A stretch of 64,000 nucleotides of DNA from Marinobacter psychrophilus (GTDB taxonomy: Bacteria > Pseudomonadota > Gammaproteobacteria > Pseudomonadales > Oleiphilaceae): NCBI RefSeq assembly GCF_001043175.1, contig NZ_CP011494.1, positions 2,790,001 to 2,854,000 of the forward strand. The letters run 5' to 3'. Shown piece by piece: positions 37,916-46,706 of the stretch. The first letter of the stretch is position 1. Every line of letters begins with the position of its first letter. The position numbers and the translations under genes were made by a program. The notes beneath the pieces were generated by a model that did not search any database, was not told where the DNA came from, and saw only the letters and a list, made by a program, of their open reading frames with translations.

Positions 37916-38529
37916 CTTTAGGTAAAGGCAGCGGCCTGCTTGTTGCGCTGTTGCCGGAACAACGCCCCAGGTGGCGAACGATGGCCCTTCTGGCCACGTT
38001 CATTGCCACCGCTGCCCTGCTGTGGCACAGCGACAACGAAGTGCCAACGCCAACACAAGACAGCGAACTGCGCGGTGACCGCGAGCCCGACAGCTTTGTG
38101 GTGAACGCCCTGTACACTTCTTACGACGAACAAGGCACCGTCAAAATCCAGTTTGTAAGCCCTCGCATTGAACAGTTTGAGGCCAACGGATACGCCATCA
38201 TGGCCGAACCGCAAGCCACAATCCAAGGCCAACCCGGTTCAGAACCCTGGCAGCTTACGGCTAAACACGGCAAACTGCGCGACGGCAACAGCCAGCTGGA
38301 GCTTCAGGGTGATGTGCGCGTTGTCCGACAGATTGGTGAGCGCAGCGCTACCTTGAGCACGACCAGATTGACGCTGGATAACCGCACGAATATGGCGTAT
38401 ACCGATGCCCCCGTCGAAATCGTTGACGCCACCGGCACCACCCACGCCACGGGCATGAAAGCCTGGCTCAATGAACGTATTCTGGAACTTGATTCCCAGG
38501 TGGAAGGACGCTATGAAACTGGCAACTGA
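37912..38529 (+). CDS. lptC: LPS export protein LptC
   Basis: Inner-membrane-anchored periplasmic protein (205 aa) that passes LPS from LptBFG to LptA. One transmembrane helix lies at about residues 24-40 (MALLATFIATAALLWHS) and a beta-jellyroll follows (YTSYDEQGTVKIQFVSPRIEQFEANGYAIMAEPQATI). Sequence similarity in this family is low; position immediately before lptA and lptB confirms it. Its end overlaps the lptA start by 17 bases. Confidence 0.93.
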   Translation: MTLGKGSGLLVALLPEQRPRWRTMALLATFIATAALLWHSDNEVPTPTQDSELRGDREPDSFVVNALYTSYDEQGTVKIQFVSPRIEQFEANGYAIMAEPQATIQGQPGSEPWQLTAKHGKLRDGNSQLELQGDVRVVRQIGERSATLSTTRLTLDNRTNMAYTDAPVEIVDATGTTHATGMKAWLNERILELDSQVEGRYETGN

Positions 38530-39100
38530 ACGTAACGCATCCTTTTGGCGCCGAGCACCAGGCTTGGGTATGAGGCTGGGCATGAGCGTCGGGCTGGCGG
38601 CCTTATTCGTCAGCACGCCAGGCTTGGCCTTTGATCTCGATTCCAACATCCCCATCAACGTGGCCGCCAATTCAGCACGGCTTGACGATGCCAAAGGCGT
38701 TGCAACCTACACCGGCGATGTTGAACTGGTGCAAGGCGATACCAAACTGTTTGCTCAAGAGGTGGTGCTCTACCGCGACATAAATGGGCTTAACCGCATT
38801 GAAGCCACCGGCACCCCGGCCCATTACGTGCAGCCCACGGCCAACGGAAAAGGGGAAACCGACGCAAAAGCCCTCACCATAACCTGGTCTGCTACCGAGA
38901 AGCAGCTGACCTTTGAACGGGACGCAGTGATCAGGCAAACTGGCAATATTTTTCGCGGTGAACTGATTCTTTACGACACCGTGAACCGCGTCGTCACTGC
39001 CCAAGGCAGCATCGAAGCAGGCTCAGGGTCAGGCCGTGTAGAAATGACAATCCAGCCGCGCAGCACGCAGGAGTCCGATGGCCGTTCTCAGAGCCAGTAA
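38513..39100 (+). CDS. lptA: LPS transport periplasmic protein LptA
   Basis: Periplasmic bridge protein (195 aa) of the Lpt machine. A signal peptide is visible (about residues 14-38, [20 protein letters not shown] then FDLD). The OstA-like domain includes [41 protein letters not shown] and [25 protein letters not shown] 38513 is supported by GGAAGG just upstream; the frame opens at 38471. It overlaps lptC by 17 and lptB by 23 bases. Confidence 0.95.
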   Translation: MKLATERNASFWRRAPGLGMRLGMSVGLAALFVSTPGLAFDLDSNIPINVAANSARLDDAKGVATYTGDVELVQGDTKLFAQEVVLYRDINGLNRIEATGTPAHYVQPTANGKGETDAKALTITWSATEKQLTFERDAVIRQTGNIFRGELILYDTVNRVVTAQGSIEAGSGSGRVEMTIQPRSTQESDGRSQSQ

Positions 39101-39803
39101 TCTGGCAAAAAGCTACAAGCAGAAAAAAGTGGTGATTGACGTTTCGCTGGAAATTCGCAGCGGCGAAATCGTCGGACTGTTAGGCCCTAACGGTGCCGGC
39201 AAAACCACCTGCTTTTACATGATTGTGGGGCTGGTGCAGGCCGACCACGGCCGCATTACGATCGATAGTCAGGACATCACCCCGCTGCCAATGCATGGCC
39301 GTGCCCGCAAAGGCATTGGCTATCTGCCCCAGGAAGCCTCGGTGTTCCGCAAACTCAGCGTGCGCGACAATATTATGGCCATTCTGGAAACCCGCAAAAG
39401 TATGAAACGGGCGGAACGCGACGCGAAGCTAGAGGAATTGTTAGCCGAGTTTCACATCAATCACATCCGCGACAGTATGGGTATGGCACTGTCTGGGGGC
39501 GAGCGTCGCCGGGTAGAAATTGCTCGCGCTCTGGCGATGGAGCCCGCTTTTATTCTGTTGGACGAACCCTTCGCCGGGGTCGACCCAATCTCGGTTAGCG
39601 ACATCAAGCAAATCATTCGCCACCTGCGCGACAAAGGCATAGGCGTACTGATCACCGACCACAACGTACGCGATACGCTGGACATCTGCGAAAACGCCTA
39701 CATTGTGTCCGGCGGCCATATTATTGCTTCCGGCAGCTCCGCTGAAATTTTTGCCAATCAACAGGTCAAAGAGGTCTACCTGGGCAACGAATTCCGGTTG
39801 TAA
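39078..39803 (+). CDS. lptB: LPS export ABC ATPase LptB
   Basis: ATPase (241 aa) driving LPS extraction by LptFG. Walker [14 protein letters not shown] (about residues 36-48), Q-loop [14 protein letters not shown], signature [15 protein letters not shown] and Walker [14 protein letters not shown] are intact; the C-terminal [12 protein letters not shown] is the LptB tail. Final gene of the kdsD-lptB set; 169 bp separate it from rpoN. Confidence 0.97.
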   Translation: MAVLRASNLAKSYKQKKVVIDVSLEIRSGEIVGLLGPNGAGKTTCFYMIVGLVQADHGRITIDSQDITPLPMHGRARKGIGYLPQEASVFRKLSVRDNIMAILETRKSMKRAERDAKLEELLAEFHINHIRDSMGMALSGGERRRVEIARALAMEPAFILLDEPFAGVDPISVSDIKQIIRHLRDKGIGVLITDHNVRDTLDICENAYIVSGGHIIASGSSAEIFANQQVKEVYLGNEFRL

Positions 39804-39972
39804 TGAACCTTAGAAGTGGGCTTGCGATGACGTCGCCACAGGTGAATCGGTTGATTCCCCGGCGAACTCTAGTAAACTCGGCAGAGAACTTGCTTGTGAA
39901 CGCAAACCCCGGTTAGCCAACCTTTTTTAGTGGCTGCCACGCGCCAACCGATCGAGTAATGGATTTCCAAGA

Positions 39973-41578
39973 ATGGTAATGAAAGCTTCTTTGCAGCTCA
40001 AGCTGGGCCAGAGCCTGACCATGACGCCCCAGCTCCAGCAGGCGATTCGCCTGTTACAGCTTTCTACCCTCGACTTGCAACAGGAAATCCAGCAGGCGCT
40101 GGAATCCAACCCCATGTTGGAAGCACCGGAAGACGATGATCACGGCGACGAGGAATCCACGCACGCGGACACGAACAACGATCAAAACACGGACTCCAGT
40201 GCAGACGATCGTGGGATAGACAGTGGAATAGATAGTGGGATAAGTAGCGGGGTGGACGGCACCGCTGAAAGCGCAGCAGAGGCCTCTTCAGACACCAGCA
40301 AAGACTGGGACGAAAACGAAAACGGTCCCGACTGGGCCAGCGAAAATGAAATACCCGATACCTTGCCAGACGACCTGCCGGTAGATACCGCTTGGGACGA
40401 CGTGTACCAATCTGCGCCGGCGCCGGCCAGCAGTAATGGCGACGACAACGACTACGATTTTGAGACCCGCAACTCTCCCACTGAAACCCTGCGCGATCAC
40501 CTGGAGTGGCAGCTAAACCTGACCACCATGACGGAACGCGACCGCGCCGTTGCTCACGCCCTGATGGACGCAGTTGACGAACGCGGCTATCTGACCAGCT
40601 CGCTGGCCGAGATTTATACCGGCCTGCAGGACGAGCATGACGACGACCCTCTGGAACTGGATGAACTGGAAGCGGTACTACGACGCCTGCAGTTTTTTGA
40701 CCCACCCGGTGTGTTTGGCCGCGACTTGCAAGAATGCCTTCTAATCCAGCTGAACCAGATGCCACCAGACACCCCTTGGGTTTCTCAGGCGCGCATGGTC
40801 ATCACCCACTACATCAGCCTGCTGGGCAACCGTGACTACGCCCAACTGCTGCGCCGTAGTCGCCTCAAAGAAGACCAGCTAAAACAGGTACTGGCGCTGA
40901 TTACCAGCCTGAACCCGCGCCCCGGCAATGTGATTGACCGAACCGAACCGGACTACGTGATTCCAGACGTGATTGTGTACAAGCGCAACGAGCGCTGGCG
41001 GGTAGAGTTGAACCCAGAAATTGCACCACGCATTCGTGTCAATGCCAGCTATGCTTCATTGATAAAGCGTGCCGATAGCAGCGCTGACAACACCTACATG
41101 CGGGATCAGTTACAAGAGGCTAAATGGTTCATCAAAAGCCTGCAAAGCCGCAACGAAACGTTGCTAAAAGTGGCTACCCGTATTGTGGAATACCAACAGG
41201 GTTTTCTAGACCAGGGGGACGAAGCTATGAAGCCGCTGATCCTTTCGGAAATCGCCCAAGCCGTAGAAATGCATGAATCTACCATCTCCCGGGTAACCAC
41301 CCAGAAGTTCATGCACACACCTCGCGGCATTTTTTGAGCTCAAATATTTTTTCTCAAGCCATGTCAGTACCGATGCTGGCGGAGAATGTTCTTCAACCGC
41401 CATCCGCGCCATGATAAAAAAACTGATAGCCGTCGAAACCTCCAAAAAACCGTTGAGCGACAGCAAGATTGCCGCCATGCTTGGGGAACAGGGAATCCAA
41501 GTGGCGCGGCGTACCGTGGCCAAATACCGGGAGGCACTGCAAATACCTCCATCGAACGAAAGAAAGCGACTGGTGTAG
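39973..41578 (+). CDS. rpoN: Sigma-54 factor RpoN, apparent single-base frameshift
   Basis: Sigma-54 for nitrogen, motility and other enhancer-dependent genes. The N-terminal activator-interacting region [30 protein letters not shown] and the core-binding domain are intact. The first frame stops at 41337 (454 aa) after MHTPRGIF. One T too many in a six-T run (41330-41335) shifts the frame; skipping it continues ELKYFFSSH to a stop at 41578. The restored tail contains the RpoN box [10 protein letters not shown] (41504-41533), which reads the -24 element, so the short product would be inactive. Causes: sequence error, real mutation, or +1 recoding at TTT-TGA. Start 39973 or 39979. An acidic insert makes it long (about 534 aa). 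Confidence 0.9.
40213..40260 (+). repeat. 12-bp repeats in the acidic linker of rpoN
   Basis: Four 12-base units start at 40213, 40225, 40237 and 40249: GGGATAGACAGT, GGAATAGATAGT, GGGATAAGTAGC, GGGGTGGACGGC. They encode [16 protein letters not shown] inside the acidic region II of sigma-54, a region known to vary in length between species. Confidence 0.8.
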
Positions 41579-41619
41579 CAACACCGACCTAACAACCCAT
41601 GCAATAACAGGAGAAGCCT

Positions 41620-41919
41620 ATGCAACTCAATATTTCTGGCCATCATGTCGAACTGACCGAAGCACTCAAAGAGTACGTAAACGAAAAATTCCAGCGCCTG
41701 GAGCGCCACTTCGACCAGATAAGTAACACCAATGTGACTCTGCAGGTGGAAAAATTGCGCCAGATAGCCGAAGCTACCGTAAATATTAGTGGTGGCGAAT
41801 TGCACGCTAAGGCAGAAAGCGAAGACATGTACGCAGCTATTGACGCTCTGGTGGACAAACTGGACCGCCAGATTCTCAAGCACAAAGAAAAGCAAGTATC
41901 CCGGATGCACGGTAACTAA
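41620..41919 (+). CDS. hpf: Ribosome hibernation promoting factor, short form
   Basis: HPF/YhbH protein (99 aa) that binds the ribosome decoding centre and promotes 100S dimers in stationary phase. It starts MQLNISGHHVELTEALKEYVNEKFQRLERHFDQ, and ISGGELHAKAESEDMYAAIDALVDKLDRQILKHKEK is the family's second half. The length is that of the short form found with rpoN in gammaproteobacteria. CAGGAG precedes ATG 41620. A strong terminator follows. Confidence 0.96.
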   Translation: MQLNISGHHVELTEALKEYVNEKFQRLERHFDQISNTNVTLQVEKLRQIAEATVNISGGELHAKAESEDMYAAIDALVDKLDRQILKHKEKQVSRMHGN

Positions 41920-41949
41920 CACCGGATACAACGCGTAAACGCTTCACGC

Positions 41950-41984
41950 GCTGCGGCATGGCACCATGCCGCAGCCTTTTTTTT
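41950..41984 (+). terminator. Rho-independent terminator after hpf
   Basis: An 11-bp perfect stem (GCTGCGGCATG, loop GCAC, CATGCCGCAGC) is followed by C and eight T. It separates rpoN-hpf from ptsN, so full read-through into ptsN is unlikely, and ptsN probably has its own promoter or depends on partial read-through. Confidence 0.93.
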
Positions 41985-42004
41985 AATGGAAGTACCGTCG
42001 ACCC

Positions 42005-42472
42005 ATGAGCGAGACATCCCTGACAATAGAAACCATCCTTGCCCCGGAACTGACACTTTGCAACGTGCCAGCGTCCAGCAAGAAAAGGGTTCTTGAGTTT
42101 ATTGCAGAGCAGATTCACCTGCATAACGCCACCTTGGGCGACACTCAGATATTCAGCAATCTGATTGCCCGCGAGCGCCTGGGGTCCACCGGTATCGGCC
42201 AGGGCATCGCCATCCCTCACTGCCGCCTGGAAGGCCTGGAGCACGTTATTGGCCTGCTCGTCACCCTCAGCGAGAGCGTGGACTTCGATGCAATTGACAA
42301 CCAGCCGGTAGATTTGGTGTTTGCTCTGGTCGTACCAAAAGAAGCCACTAGCGAGCATCTTGAGCTGCTTAGTCAGCTTGCAGAAAAATTCAACGACCGG
42401 ACTTTTTGTGACCGCCTGCGCCAGTCGGAAGATGCCATTACCCTATTTCAGCGCATGACCTCCGGACGCTAA
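42005..42472 (+). CDS. ptsN: PTS-Ntr EIIA component
   Basis: EIIA-Ntr (155 aa), regulatory phosphocarrier without sugar transport that controls potassium, nitrogen and stress functions. The active-site histidine lies in STGIGQGIAIPHCRLEGLEHVIGLL (about residue 65), and LVFALVVPKEATSEHLELLSQLAEKF is the family's second block. It receives phosphate from NPr (ptsO, downstream); the first component, ptsP, is not in this window. Confidence 0.96.
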   Translation: MSETSLTIETILAPELTLCNVPASSKKRVLEFIAEQIHLHNATLGDTQIFSNLIARERLGSTGIGQGIAIPHCRLEGLEHVIGLLVTLSESVDFDAIDNQPVDLVFALVVPKEATSEHLELLSQLAEKFNDRTFCDRLRQSEDAITLFQRMTSGR

Positions 42473-42524
42473 TCTTTCTTGGCCTGATCCACTTCGACCG
42501 TTCGCAATCAAAGGGTTATTGACG

Positions 42525-43409
42525 ATGAAACTGATTATTGTTAGCGGCCGTTCCGGATCGGGTAAAAGTACCGCCTTACACGTTCTGGAAGATCTGGGTT
42601 TTTACTGCATCGACAACTTACCCATTGGCCTGCTGTTCCCGCTGACCAAAGAAGCGGCCGCACAAGAGCCCGCCGGCCGCCTGCACAAAATGGCGGTGAG
42701 CATAGACGCGCGCAACCTGTCCGGTGAGCTGGCCAATTTCGAAGATATTCACCGACGCCTGAAGGACACAGGCGTCAGTGCTGAAATCATATTTTTAGAC
42801 GCCGACGAGCAATCTCTGCTGCAACGCTTTCATGCTACCCGACGCAAGCACCCACTAAGCGACGATCACACGTCATTGCGCGAAGCCATCAGCTCGGAAA
42901 AAAAACTGCTGGAACCCTTGTCGAATCTGGCTGACCTATACATCAACACCACTGGCATGGGCATGTACGATTTGCGGGACATGGTCAAACAGCGGGTGGT
43001 CGGCCGCAAAGACCAGGAACTGGCGCTGCTGTTCCAGTCATTCGGTTACAAGCACGGCGTACCGGTTGATTCAGACTACGTATTTGACGTGCGTTGCCTG
43101 CCCAATCCCCACTGGGACACCTCTCTGCGCAAGTTTACCGGCATGGACCAGCCGGTGATCAAGTTTTTGGAAAACGAACCCATGAGCGCAAAAATGGTGC
43201 AGGAAATCATCGCTTTTCTGACCACGTGGCTACCGGCATTTGCCGACAGCAACCGCAGCTACATGACCATTTCCATTGGCTGTACCGGCGGCCAGCATCG
43301 CTCGGTTTACGTCTGCGAGCAAATGGGCGCCCACTTCCGCCAGTACAGCAACAACGTGCAAGTACGTCACTCCGAACTACTGCACCTGAAAACCGTACAG
43401 GACGCCTGA
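42525..43409 (+). CDS. rapZ: RNase adapter protein RapZ
   Basis: P-loop protein (294 aa); in E. coli it brings the small RNA GlmZ to RNase E in response to glucosamine-6-phosphate. Walker A VSGRSGSGKSTALH (about residues 5-18), EDLGFYCIDNLPIGLL, and the C-terminal SIGCTGGQHRSVYVCEQM are diagnostic. ATG 42525 has AAGGG upstream; an in-frame TTG at 42519 is less likely. It lies between ptsN and ptsO, the canonical order. Confidence 0.96.
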   Translation: MKLIIVSGRSGSGKSTALHVLEDLGFYCIDNLPIGLLFPLTKEAAAQEPAGRLHKMAVSIDARNLSGELANFEDIHRRLKDTGVSAEIIFLDADEQSLLQRFHATRRKHPLSDDHTSLREAISSEKKLLEPLSNLADLYINTTGMGMYDLRDMVKQRVVGRKDQELALLFQSFGYKHGVPVDSDYVFDVRCLPNPHWDTSLRKFTGMDQPVIKFLENEPMSAKMVQEIIAFLTTWLPAFADSNRSYMTISIGCTGGQHRSVYVCEQMGAHFRQYSNNVQVRHSELLHLKTVQDA

Positions 43410-43416
43410 TTCAACC

Positions 43417-43686
43417 ATGATCCGCCGCCAGCTGTTTATCATCAACAAACTGGGTCTGCACGCCCGCGCAACGGCCAAACTGGTGGCCACAGCGTCTGCC
43501 CACCAAAGCAAGGTCAGAATCGCCGGAAAAGGCCGTGAAGTGGATGCCAAAAACATCATGCAGGTAATGATGCTGGCCGCCAGCCAGGGCACGGAAGTTG
43601 AACTGATTGCCGACGGTGAAGACGAGCAACAGGCCATTATCGCGCTGACAGAACTGATCAATGATTACTTTGGCGAGGGCGAGTAG
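43417..43686 (+). CDS. ptsO: Phosphocarrier protein NPr
   Basis: HPr-like protein (89 aa) of the nitrogen PTS. The phosphorylatable histidine lies in NKLGLHARATAKLV (about residue 15); the regulatory helix region is KNIMQVMMLAASQGTEVELIADGEDEQQAI. It passes phosphate from EI-Ntr to EIIA-Ntr. It follows rapZ by seven bases, so ptsN-rapZ-ptsO is one operon. Confidence 0.96.
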   Translation: MIRRQLFIINKLGLHARATAKLVATASAHQSKVRIAGKGREVDAKNIMQVMMLAASQGTEVELIADGEDEQQAIIALTELINDYFGEGE

Positions 43687-43747
43687 TCGCTCACGCAGCG
43701 CCTGCAAGTCCGCTATAATACAGCCGTTTTCTGACCGCGGATAAGCC

Positions 43748-45109
43748 ATGACCGATATTCTGGAAAAAAGCCAGGCACGCCAGCGACTTCGCTCATTAGG
43801 CGAAGCGCTGGACAGTGGCGCCCTGAAACAAGTCGCACGCATCCTTAATGGCGGCCTCAGCCCCAGTGATATCGCTCATCTGCTTGAATCATCGCCTCCG
43901 CGGCAACGGTCGCTGCTGTGGAATCTGGTCGACAAACAGCTTGAAGGCGAAGTCCTTCAGTATCTAAATGAAGACATCCGGGGCGATTTCCTAAGCAAAT
44001 TCAGCGCTCAGGAGTTGGCCGATCTGATTGAAGATTTTGAGTCAGACGATCTGGCCGACTTACTTCAACAGCTCCCCGACACGGTGATTCAGGAAGTTCT
44101 GAACACCATGGACGAACAAGACCGCCAGCGGGTGGAGGAGGTACTGTCGTACCCCGAAGACACCGCCGGTGGTTTAATGAACACCGACACCATTACGGTG
44201 CGTCCGGACATCAGCATTGACGTGGTGCTGCGCTATCTGCGCCGCCACCGTACCCTGCCCCCTATGACCGACAGCCTGATTGTGGTCAGCCGTCGCGATG
44301 AGTTTATCGGCATGCTGCCGGTTACTTCCTTGCTGGTATCGAACCCTGCCGCCACCGTGCGTGAAGTGATGGACACCGATATTGAGCCCATCCCTGTGAC
44401 TTTGTCAGATACCAAGGTTGCCATCCTGTTTGAGCGCTATGACCTGATCTCGGCGCCGGTGGTGGCCGAAAATGGTAAACTGCTGGGTCGCATCACCATC
44501 GATGACGTGGTCGATGTTATTCGCGAGGATGCCGATCACTCGCTGATGCGGATGGCGGGTTTGGATGACGATGAAGATACCTTTGCGCCGGTATGGAAAA
44601 CCTCGCGCAGGCGCGCGGTTTGGCTGGGTATTAATCTGATGACCGCGTTTATCGCCTCTGGAGTCATCGGTCTGTTTGAAGAGACCATTACCAAAGTGGT
44701 GGCACTGGCGGTGCTGATGCCCATTGTGGCCAGTATGGGCGGCATTGCCGGCAGCCAGACCCTGACACTGGTCATACGCGGTATGGCCGTTGGTCAGATC
44801 AGCAGCGCCAATGTCGGCTGGTTGTTAAACCGCGAATTTCTGGTGAGTGCGATGAATGGCGTGTTGTGGGCTTTGGTCGTGGCCGGCGCGGCTACCCTGT
44901 GGTTCAAGGATATTATGCTGGGCGCTATTATTGCCGCGGCACTGGTGATCAATCTTGTCGCTGCAGCCCTGGTAGGCACCGTGTTACCGTTGTTTCTGAG
45001 GTCGCGTAATATTGACCCCGCGCTGGCCGGCGGTGTGATCCTGACCACCGTCACCGACGTTGTCGGGTTTGTGTCCTTTCTGGGCCTGGCGACGCTTTTT
45101 TATGCCTGA
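43748..45109 (+). CDS. mgtE: Magnesium transporter MgtE
   Basis: Magnesium channel (453 aa). The cytoplasmic MgtE N-domain (about residues 25-130, with FLSKFSAQELADLIEDFESDDLADLLQQLP) leads to two CBS domains that sense magnesium (VMDTDIEPIPVTLSDTKVAILFERYDL). Five transmembrane helices follow (about 285-453). The selectivity region is seen in LMPIVASMGGIAGSQTLTLVIRG and the end PALAGGVILTTVTDVVGFVSFLGLATLF. The gene ends directly before a tandem-repeat spacer and darP. Confidence 0.95.
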   Translation: MTDILEKSQARQRLRSLGEALDSGALKQVARILNGGLSPSDIAHLLESSPPRQRSLLWNLVDKQLEGEVLQYLNEDIRGDFLSKFSAQELADLIEDFESDDLADLLQQLPDTVIQEVLNTMDEQDRQRVEEVLSYPEDTAGGLMNTDTITVRPDISIDVVLRYLRRHRTLPPMTDSLIVVSRRDEFIGMLPVTSLLVSNPAATVREVMDTDIEPIPVTLSDTKVAILFERYDLISAPVVAENGKLLGRITIDDVVDVIREDADHSLMRMAGLDDDEDTFAPVWKTSRRRAVWLGINLMTAFIASGVIGLFEETITKVVALAVLMPIVASMGGIAGSQTLTLVIRGMAVGQISSANVGWLLNREFLVSAMNGVLWALVVAGAATLWFKDIMLGAIIAAALVINLVAAALVGTVLPLFLRSRNIDPALAGGVILTTVTDVVGFVSFLGLATLFYA

Positions 45110-45111
45110 AC

Positions 45112-45183
45112 TTTTTACATATCGATGCTCTTTACATCTAACTAAATTTTTACATCTGAATAGCTTTTTACACCTAAGTAACC
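45112..45183. repeat. Four 17-18-bp tandem units between mgtE and darP
   Basis: A T tract followed by TACAT or TACAC recurs four times, with the TACA cores at 45116, 45133, 45151 and 45169 (spacing 17, 18, 18). The later units read TTTACATCTAACTAAA, TTTTACATCTGAATAGC and TTTTACACCTAAGTAAC. The array fills the whole 83-bp spacer and reaches the darP leader. Confidence 0.75.
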
Positions 45184-45192
45184 GGTAATCTA

Positions 45193-45717
45193 ATGATTGA
45201 TCATAACGAAGAAGAGTTTGAATACGACGGCCCCAGCAAGTCCCAACTCAAGCGCGAGATGCACGCGCTGCAAAGCATGGGCAAGCAAATGCTGGAGCTA
45301 AACCATGAGCAGCTCGATAGCCTGCAAATCAGCGACACGCTGCGCCGCGCCATCGACGAATCAATCCGCATCCGCCAAAACGAAGCCAAGCGCCGGCACC
45401 TGCAGTACATTGGCAAGATCATCCGTCAGGAGCCCGACCCCGAAGCGTTGCAAGCCGCTATCACTGCGTTCTCCGCCGGCAGTGTAGAGCACACACGCCG
45501 CCATCACCTGGCCGAGCGCTGGCGCGACCGTATCATCACCGAGGGCGATAGCATTATTGGCGAGTTTTTGAGCCACTGTCCGGATTCGGATATCCAGCAT
45601 TTGCGCAATTTGGCACGAAATGCCCGCAATGAAGTGCAGAAGCCGCAAAGCGCCGGCCACGGCCGAAAACTGTTCCGCTACCTGCGCGAGTGTATTGACG
45701 CCAACGAGCAAATGTAA
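45193..45717 (+). CDS. darP: Ribosome assembly factor DarP (YjgA, DUF615)
   Basis: A 174-aa protein that in E. coli associates with 50S precursors and helps late assembly. It starts EEEFEYDGPSKSQLKREMHALQSMGKQML, the conserved YjgA opening (GPSKSQxKREMxALQ), and continues with LRRAIDESIRIRQNEAKRRHLQYIGKIIR. The C-terminal helix has IQHLRNLARNARNE and KLFRYLRECI. Convergent with the nitrilase-family gene downstream. Confidence 0.94.
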   Translation: MIDHNEEEFEYDGPSKSQLKREMHALQSMGKQMLELNHEQLDSLQISDTLRRAIDESIRIRQNEAKRRHLQYIGKIIRQEPDPEALQAAITAFSAGSVEHTRRHHLAERWRDRIITEGDSIIGEFLSHCPDSDIQHLRNLARNARNEVQKPQSAGHGRKLFRYLRECIDANEQM

Positions 45718-45756
45718 GCCAGTGGCAAGCGGTTCTGACCGCTTGCGTAAAAGCCC

Positions 45757-46599
45757 CTACAGGCGGCGATGACTCCATACCGGCATTTGCTGGCGCAGCT
45801 GATCCAGCCAGTGTTTGTCTAGCGCTGCGGTCACCATACCGGGGCCGTCCTCGTTGATCTCAGCCAGTACACTGCCCCAAGGGTCGCAGATCAGACTATG
45901 GCCGTAGGTGCGGCGCTGGCTGCTGTTGTGCCCGCCTTGCCCGGCTGCCACTACGTATAGCTGATTTTCAATGGCACGCGCCCGAATCAGCGCATGCCAA
46001 TGGGCATTTCCGGTTTTCCAGGTAAAGGCGCTGGGCAGGCACACCCAATCAGCGCCTTTATCACGCAGCGCACGGAACAGCTCCGGAAAGCGAAGGTCAT
46101 AGCAAACCGCCAGTCCCAGGCGCCCGGCTGGGGTGTCCACGGTGACCACCTGGTCCCCCGCTTCGAAGGTATCCGACTCGCGGTATTGGCCGTGAGCATC
46201 GTCCACCTGGGCATCAAATAGGTGGATTTTGTCATAGCGCGCCACTTCGTCACCCAGATCATTGAACACCAGACAACTGGCTCGCACCCGATCAGCAATG
46301 ACCGAACCGTCTGGACGCAGTGCCAACGGCAATGAACCGCCTACAATCCAAAGCTTCAGGGTTTTCGCCTGTTGTGCTAGAAAAGTTCGAATAATGCTTT
46401 CGCTACCAGCCTCCTGCTGCCCGCAGGGAAGCATTTGGTCACTGGCCAGCACTGCGAAGTTTTCCGGCAGTACCGCCACCTTTACGCCCGCCTCCGCAGC
46501 CTGCTGTAAAAGTGCCGCAGCAGCGTTCAGGTTATCCTGAAGCTGGTGCCCACTGACCATTTGCAGGGCCGCCACAAGCGCCGGGGATTGCTGCGTCAT
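45757..46599 (-). CDS. Nitrilase-family carbon-nitrogen hydrolase
   Basis: Carbon-nitrogen hydrolase (280 aa) of the Nit1/deaminated-glutathione amidase type; the exact amide substrate cannot be fixed from sequence. The catalytic triad is Glu in VAVLPENFA, Lys in RYDKIHLFD and Cys in LGLAVCYDLRFPELFR. ATG 46599 has GGAGTG upstream; the frame opens at 46614. In many relatives a gene like this sits between yhdP and tldD; here it follows yhdP on the same strand. Confidence 0.9.
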   Translation of the reverse strand: MTQQSPALVAALQMVSGHQLQDNLNAAAALLQQAAEAGVKVAVLPENFAVLASDQMLPCGQQEAGSESIIRTFLAQQAKTLKLWIVGGSLPLALRPDGSVIADRVRASCLVFNDLGDEVARYDKIHLFDAQVDDAHGQYRESDTFEAGDQVVTVDTPAGRLGLAVCYDLRFPELFRALRDKGADWVCLPSAFTWKTGNAHWHALIRARAIENQLYVVAAGQGGHNSSQRRTYGHSLICDPWGSVLAEINEDGPGMVTAALDKHWLDQLRQQMPVWSHRRL

Positions 46600-46706
46600 C
46601 ACCACACTCCTCAATTGTTATCGCCAAATAATGTAATTGTTACTGACAGGCACCTTAATCCTGTGGACATGACCAACGCGATTATGAACCCGAACCGCAG
46701 CAGGGT

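Noticed and set aside
41386-41592. Plus-strand 68-codon open frame after rpoN
   Set aside because: It is out of frame with the restored RpoN C-terminus, which carries the RpoN box in the correct frame.
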